From contig CALRFC010000009.1 in assembly GCA_943356395.1 (NCBI GenBank), positions 1 to 16,966 of the forward strand: DNA of 16,966 nt. Reading direction: 5' to 3'. The position numbers and the translations under genes were made by a program. Shown here in pieces: positions 13,139-16,966 of the stretch; position 1 is the stretch's first letter; each line of letters begins with the position of its first letter. This DNA comes from Candidatus Nomurabacteria bacterium (GTDB lineage: Bacteria; Patescibacteriota; Minisyncoccia; Phycocordibacterales; UBA9973). The notes under the pieces are model-generated. The model was given only the letters and a program-made list of their open reading frames with translations. It made no database searches and was not told the origin of the DNA.

Positions 13139-13778
13139 GAAAATCACCAAATACGGCCATTGCTCTCTTTTGATTGAGACCTCCGGCGTCCGAATCCTAA
13201 CCGATCCGGGCATTTGGAGCGATTTGCCGGAGACATTGCCGGAAATCGATGTGCTCTTGATCACGCACGAGCATCAGGATCATCTGCATACGCAGTCGGT
13301 GAAAGACATTCTCGCCGTTTCTCCACATGCGCGGCTCATCACGAACGGTTCCGTTGCAAAAATTTTAGCTCTGGAAGGAATAACGGCGACTATCGTCGAC
13401 GACGGGAAAAAATACGATGCGAGCGGCGTCTCCATCGAAGGATATGGCACGAAGCACGCGGAAATCTACGGCGCGTTCGGGGAAGTCGAGAACACGGGCT
13501 ACATGATCGGCGGGACATTCTACTATCCGGGCGACAGCTTCCACAATCCGGATCGGTCGGTCGATATTCTCGCGCTACCGGTTGCGGGGCCGTGGATGCA
13601 CATCCGAGACGCGATCGATTTTGCGAAAGCCATCAAGCCGCGCGTTATGTTTCCCGTCCACGACGGCTTCTTTAGGCCGGATCGCATCGGCCCCTTTCAT
13701 CGCGTGCCGGAAGCGATCTTGAAAGAAACGAGTCTCAATTTCGTCGTGCTGACAATCGGCGAGGCGACCGAGTTATGA
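13137..13778 (+). CDS. Metallo-beta-lactamase-fold hydrolase (UlaG/UPF0173-like)
   Basis: The 213-aa product is an MBL-fold metal-dependent hydrolase. The metal site begins with THEHQDHLH (H44, H46, D48, H49), and the start MKITKYGHCSLLIE and LTDPG are typical of the UlaG/UPF0173-type branch. YYPGDSFHNP supplies a further metal-binding Asp and the late VMFPVHDGFF the last His. The substrate is unknown. Its ATG overlaps the right end of the palindromic element, so translation depends on a leader with a long hairpin. The last four bases overlap the next gene (ATGA), showing translational coupling with the downstream hydrolases. Confidence 0.9.
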   Translation: MKITKYGHCSLLIETSGVRILTDPGIWSDLPETLPEIDVLLITHEHQDHLHTQSVKDILAVSPHARLITNGSVAKILALEGITATIVDDGKKYDASGVSIEGYGTKHAEIYGAFGEVENTGYMIGGTFYYPGDSFHNPDRSVDILALPVAGPWMHIRDAIDFAKAIKPRVMFPVHDGFFRPDRIGPFHRVPEAILKETSLNFVVLTIGEATEL

Positions 13779-14365
13779 AAAAAGTATTCATATTGCACAG
13801 ATGGAGCGGGGTGCCGGAGAGCGATTGGTATCCGTGGCTCGGAGCGGAACTTGAAAAAGGGAACGAGCCCTTTGAGGTTGTTGTGCCGGAAATGCCGAAT
13901 ACCGATACGCCGATCATCGAAGAGCGCGTGGAGTTTTTGAAAAATCTCGTCGGAATTCCGGACGAAAATACTTTTTTCATCGCGCATTCTATCGGCGCGC
14001 AGACAGTGATGCATTTTTTTGAAACTCTGCCGGAAGACGCGAAAGTCGGCGGCGCGATATTCGTCGCCGGCTGGTTTAATTTGGGCGGCATAATTTTGGA
14101 AGAAGGCGACGATGTGCAGGCGCTCGCCAAGCCGTGGACGGAGACGCCGATCGATTTCGGGAAAGTGAAATCCGTTTGTCCGAATATTTCCGTTTTTCTT
14201 TCGAGCGACGAGCCCTACGATTATCTTGCGGAGAACAAGAAAATTTTTGAAGAAAAGCTCGGCGCGAAAGTCACGATTTTGGAAAATCGCGGCCACTTCA
14301 CCGAAGACGACGGCGTGAAAGAAATTCCCGAAGTTCTCGCCGAATTCTTGGAAATGGCGAAATAA
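13775..14365 (+). CDS. RBBP9/YdeN-type serine hydrolase, copy 1
   Basis: The 196-aa product is a small alpha/beta hydrolase of the RBBP9 family. The nucleophile is S72 in AHSIGAQT, and the catalytic His is in ENRGHFTEDDG. The acid is probably the Asp of SSDEPYDYL. The first strand reads FILHRWSG, where this family normally has HG, so one oxyanion-region residue is changed from Gly to Arg. The middle part (WFNLGGIILEEGDDVQALAKPW) differs from copy 2. The start overlaps the MBL stop by four bases. The substrate is unknown. Confidence 0.88.
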   Translation: MKKVFILHRWSGVPESDWYPWLGAELEKGNEPFEVVVPEMPNTDTPIIEERVEFLKNLVGIPDENTFFIAHSIGAQTVMHFFETLPEDAKVGGAIFVAGWFNLGGIILEEGDDVQALAKPWTETPIDFGKVKSVCPNISVFLSSDEPYDYLAENKKIFEEKLGAKVTILENRGHFTEDDGVKEIPEVLAEFLEMAK

Positions 14366-14366
14366 T

Positions 14367-14921
14367 ATGAAAAAAGTCTTCATCATTCACGGATTCGAAG
14401 GAACGCCAAACGGCGGTTGGCGGCCGTGGCTCATGGGCGAGCTGGAAAAAGAGGGAATCTATGCCTGCGCACTGCCGATGCCAACTCCCGAGGCGCCGGT
14501 AAAAAATGAGTGGGTAAAAACGATCAAAGAAGCGGTTCAGGAAAATTATTCGGAAGCTATTCTTGTCGGTCACAGTCTCGGATCGAGCGCCATACTGCGA
14601 TATCTGGAAACAATCGGAGACAATGCCGTTTCCGGCGCGATTCTCGCATCCGGCCCGTACACGAGCACGAGAGAGCAGATCGATTCTTTCTACGACACAC
14701 CGTTTGATTTCGAGAAAATAAAAAAAGCGTGCAAGAAATTCGTGGTCATTCACGGCGACAACGATCCGTTCGTGTCGTTTGATCATGCGGAAAAATTTTC
14801 CAAGTCGCTCGATTGCGAACTTATTTCCATAAAAAACGGCGGACATCTGAATGGCGGCAGTGGCTGTTTCGAGTTGCCGGAAGTGTTGGAGGAAGTTTTA
14901 AAGCTAACAGCTAAAACCTAA
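14367..14921 (+). CDS. RBBP9/YdeN-type serine hydrolase, copy 2
   Basis: The 184-aa product is a second RBBP9-type alpha/beta hydrolase, one base after copy 1. It has the standard family motifs: IIHGFEGTPNGGW at the N-terminus, nucleophile S70 in VGHSLGSS, the acid in HGDNDPF and H160 in NGGHLNGGSG. The two genes are diverged tandem paralogues. The C-terminus (KLTAKT and the TAA stop) is encoded by a heptamer repeat array, so the original end of the gene was probably different. The substrate is unknown. Confidence 0.9.
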   Translation: MKKVFIIHGFEGTPNGGWRPWLMGELEKEGIYACALPMPTPEAPVKNEWVKTIKEAVQENYSEAILVGHSLGSSAILRYLETIGDNAVSGAILASGPYTSTREQIDSFYDTPFDFEKIKKACKKFVVIHGDNDPFVSFDHAEKFSKSLDCELISIKNGGHLNGGSGCFELPEVLEEVLKLTAKT

Positions 14922-14929
14922 CAGCTAAT
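14902..14929. repeat. Heptamer array over the stop codon of hydrolase copy 2
   Basis: Four 7-base units (AGCTAAC, AGCTAAA, ACCTAAC, AGCTAAT). They encode the last five residues and the TAA (14919-14921) of the hydrolase and end four bases before the recO ATG. Confidence 0.75.
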
Positions 14930-14933
14930 TCCC

Positions 14934-15527
14934 ATGCACCACATCCACCACACTCCCGCTCTCATTTTTTCCGCGCGCAATTCGGGCGAAGCGGACAGGA
15001 TCTTTACGCTCTACACGCGCGAGCTCGGGCTTTTGCGCGCACGCGCATCCGGTGTGCGCAAGATTTCTTCCAAACTCCGCTACACGCTCCAAGAATTTTC
15101 TCTCTTAAATGCAGACTTGGTGCGCGGGAAAGACGCGTGGCGGATCACGAGCGCCATGCCGATGAAATCGTTTTTAAAAGATGGTGATATGGGTGCGCCG
15201 CGCTTTAGCGCGACGCACCAAATCATCGCCCGAATTTCTTCACTCATCTCTCGGCTCGCAAACGGCGAGCACGCGCATCCGGAAATTTTTGACGATCTCG
15301 TCCGCGGATTCGACTCTCTCCATGGCGCGACCAAAGAAGCGCAAGAATCGATCGAGCTCTTGCTCGTGCTCCGCGTGCTCCACGAATTGGGCTATATCGG
15401 AAATCAGGAATCATTGAAAGAATATCTCGCGCGCGATTTTGATCCGTCATCGCTTTCGACTTCCATTCTCCCGCGCAAGAATATGCTTTTTGAGATAAAT
15501 CGGGCGTTGAGGGAGAGCCAGATGTGA
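14934..15527 (+). CDS. recO: RecO recombination mediator
   Basis: RecO, with RecR, loads RecA on SSB-coated DNA and anneals strands in gap repair. The 197-aa product has the N-terminal OB-fold signature (residues about 15-80: GEADRIFTLYTRELGLLRARASGVRKISSKLRY) followed by a helical domain with LLLVLRVLHELGYIG. It is shorter than the usual 240 aa and has no cysteines, so the zinc-finger found in many RecO proteins is missing. The start is MHHIHHTPALIF, 12 bases after the hydrolase stop, with no Shine-Dalgarno sequence. It is the last gene of the MBL-hydrolase cluster. Confidence 0.88.
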   Translation: MHHIHHTPALIFSARNSGEADRIFTLYTRELGLLRARASGVRKISSKLRYTLQEFSLLNADLVRGKDAWRITSAMPMKSFLKDGDMGAPRFSATHQIIARISSLISRLANGEHAHPEIFDDLVRGFDSLHGATKEAQESIELLLVLRVLHELGYIGNQESLKEYLARDFDPSSLSTSILPRKNMLFEINRALRESQM

Positions 15528-15539
15528 GGACAGTAAGTA

Positions 15540-15640
15540 GTACACCGATGCAAATATACCAATGGAATACTAATTATACGAATAGGATTCGAATTCCGAT
15601 TTGTATCATTAGTGTGATTCGTATATTAGCATCGGGGTAC
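15540..15640. repeat. 101-bp long palindromic element
   Basis: GTACACCGATGC (15540-15551) and GCATCGGGGTAC (15629-15640) are inverted copies with one mismatch, and the complementarity continues inward (AATATAC against GTATATT; ACTAAT against ATTAGT). The centre is a second palindrome around TTCGAA. It fills the recO to next-gene gap and ends four bases before the next promoter. No coding potential. Confidence 0.75.
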
Positions 15641-15643
15641 ATC

Positions 15644-15652
15644 TGCTATAAT
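15644..15652 (+). promoter_or_regulatory. Extended -10 promoter, leaderless start at 15659
   Basis: TGC then a perfect TATAAT (15647-15652), with the ATG six bases after it. No convincing -35 is present; the long palindrome lies where it would be. Confidence 0.6.
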
Positions 15653-15658
15653 CAAAAC

Positions 15659-16966
15659 ATGGATAATTTTGAAGAGACAAATCGGATCGAGGATTTGAGC
15701 AAGCGCTTAAACAGCAAGAATGAATCGCTTCTGCGCAAATCCCGCCAAGGCATCCTGCACAAGATCCGGTACGACGCGCCGACATCGTGGCAAGAGACCG
15801 GCGAGAAAATGTCTCAAGGCCGCGATATGATACAGCAGAAATTGGAAAGCCGGACTCCCGTGTTCAAAAAATTCTTCATCTTCTCGCTCATCCTTTTCGT
15901 CCTCGCGGGCGGCTTTGCCGTGTACAAATGGATCGGCGGCGGCAACAGCGTTTCAAATAATAATATCGATGTCACGATCCTCGGCAATTCTTTCGCCGCC
16001 GGCGGCGAAGATGTTCCGCTCCAGATCGAAGTCGTGAACAAGAACACCGTCGCGCTCGAGCTCGCCGATCTATTGGTGGAATATCCAAAGGGCTCGACCG
16101 GCGACCAGACGGGCGACTATGTCCGCTTGCCGCGCATCTCCATCGGCACGCTCGGCTCCGGCAAGCGCATTACGGAAAATGTGCATGTCGTCCTTTTCGG
16201 AGAACAGGGAAGCGCGAAAGACGTGAAAGCCACGCTCGAGTACCGCGTCGCGGGCTCGAACGCGATTTTCGTGAAAGAAACCGTTTTCCCGATTTCCATC
16301 AGCTCTTCGCCGATCAGTCTCGCCGTTTCCGGATCCGATTCGATAGCTTCGAATCAGGAATTTTCGCTTTCCATAACCGCAACCGCCTCATCGAAGAATC
16401 CGACGAGCGATATCTTAGTGCATGTCGACTATCCGCCCGGATTTTCTTTCGAAGATTCGAACCCGAAGCCGACCTACGGCAACAACACATGGGATCTCGG
16501 AAGCATGACGGAGGGCATGGAGCGCACGATCACGCTCAAAGGAATCATTTTCGGCGAAGACAATGAAGAGCGCTCGTTCCGCGTCGCCGCCGGCGAATCC
16601 GATCCGAAAGACAAGACCGCGCTTTCCGTCGTCTACAATTCATATGCGCATCTCGTGACCATTTCCAAGCCGTTCCTTTCCGCACGGCTCGTCGTCAACG
16701 ATTCGAGCGCGCGCGAAGTCGCTTCGCCTTCAGGCGCGAGCGTTCCGGTCGTCATAAACTGGCAGAACAATCTTCCGGTGCGCATTTCCGATGTCGTCAT
16801 CACCGCGCATCTCTCCGGAAACGCCTTCGACAAATCCGCTGTAAAGCCGAATGCCGGATTCTATGATTCTTCGGAAAAACAGATCATCTGGGACAAGAAT
16901 ACCGTGCCACAGCTCGCTTCCGTCGAGCCCGGCGAGAGCGGCACGCTTGATTTTTCTCTGCGGCCT
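15659..16966 (+). CDS. Membrane-anchored multi-domain beta-sandwich protein, 3' end outside window
   Basis: The frame is open for 436 codons to the window end without a stop. A charged N-terminal cytoplasmic segment of about 70 residues (MDNFEETNRIEDLSKRL to LESRTPVFKK) precedes a single membrane helix (FFIFSLILFVLAGGFAVYKW). The rest is extracytoplasmic and built from repeated beta-sandwich units of DUF11/CARDB type: FAAGGEDVPLQIEVVNKN, SNQEFSLSITATAS with VHVDYPPGFSFEDSNP, and SGASVPVVINWQNN. WDLGSM and ITLKG-type strands mark domain ends. This type of protein is common on CPR cell envelopes (from memory). Function is unknown; a scaffold or surface protein is likely. The start is set by the promoter six bases upstream. 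Confidence 0.85.
   Translation, partial: MDNFEETNRIEDLSKRLNSKNESLLRKSRQGILHKIRYDAPTSWQETGEKMSQGRDMIQQKLESRTPVFKKFFIFSLILFVLAGGFAVYKWIGGGNSVSNNNIDVTILGNSFAAGGEDVPLQIEVVNKNTVALELADLLVEYPKGSTGDQTGDYVRLPRISIGTLGSGKRITENVHVVLFGEQGSAKDVKATLEYRVAGSNAIFVKETVFPISISSSPISLAVSGSDSIASNQEFSLSITATASSKNPTSDILVHVDYPPGFSFEDSNPKPTYGNNTWDLGSMTEGMERTITLKGIIFGEDNEERSFRVAAGESDPKDKTALSVVYNSYAHLVTISKPFLSARLVVNDSSAREVASPSGASVPVVINWQNNLPVRISDVVITAHLSGNAFDKSAVKPNAGFYDSSEKQIIWDKNTVPQLASVEPGESGTLDFSLRP

Overview
The window looks like a fragment of a Candidate Phyla Radiation (Patescibacteria, Parcubacteria-like) chromosome. The grounds are short tightly packed genes, almost no Shine-Dalgarno sequences, several promoters placed so that the transcript would begin at or next to the ATG, a short RecO without cysteines, IleRS and ArgS of bacterial type with insertions, and secreted or membrane-anchored beta-sandwich and glycine-rich surface proteins of a style common in that group. 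TGA is used as a stop (for example at 2660-2662 and 13776-13778), so the TGA-recoding CPR lineages are unlikely. No rRNA, tRNA or CRISPR array was seen.

Layout. 1-1069 (minus): 5' part of a secreted beta-propeller-like protein that looks more like Bacteroidetes. 1244-2662: secreted glycine-rich surface protein. 2665-2767: heptamer repeat array and a strong terminator. 2793-4879: argS and a small unknown gene. 4911-5363 (minus): unknown gene, convergent. 5470-6498: aspartate-semialdehyde dehydrogenase and terminator, followed by a nested palindromic element (6530-6641). 6707-6967: two-TM small protein. 6970-7336: second heptamer array and a T-box leader. 7543-12159: ileS, GNAT acetyltransferase, stand-alone NIF3/YqfO-type domain and cupin, spaced by 1-4 bases. 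12204-12910: a PaaX/Cas2-fold regulator bracketed by two inverted copies of one hairpin. 13007-13138: a palindromic element sitting on the start codon of a metallo-beta-lactamase-fold gene. 13137-15527: MBL protein, two RBBP9-type hydrolases and recO. 15540-15640: a 101-bp long palindrome. 15659 to the end: N-terminal part of a membrane-anchored multi-domain beta-sandwich protein.

The housekeeping content is translation (argS, ileS), aspartate-family metabolism (asd) and recombination repair (recO). The unusual content is in what has been added. IleRS carries an entire histidine-phosphatase domain with its catalytic residues intact, two heptamer arrays and a palindrome, all in frame. At least four families of short repeats or palindromes are present, and two copies of one family are nested. 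The ileS leader is a transcriptional T-box whose best fold has a very short Stem I with an ATC specifier. The best candidates for something undescribed are the heptamer arrays that also occur inside coding sequence, the ATCCCGTAGT...ACTACAGGAT elements, the PaaX/Cas2-like gene with its paired hairpins, and the IleRS-phosphatase fusion.
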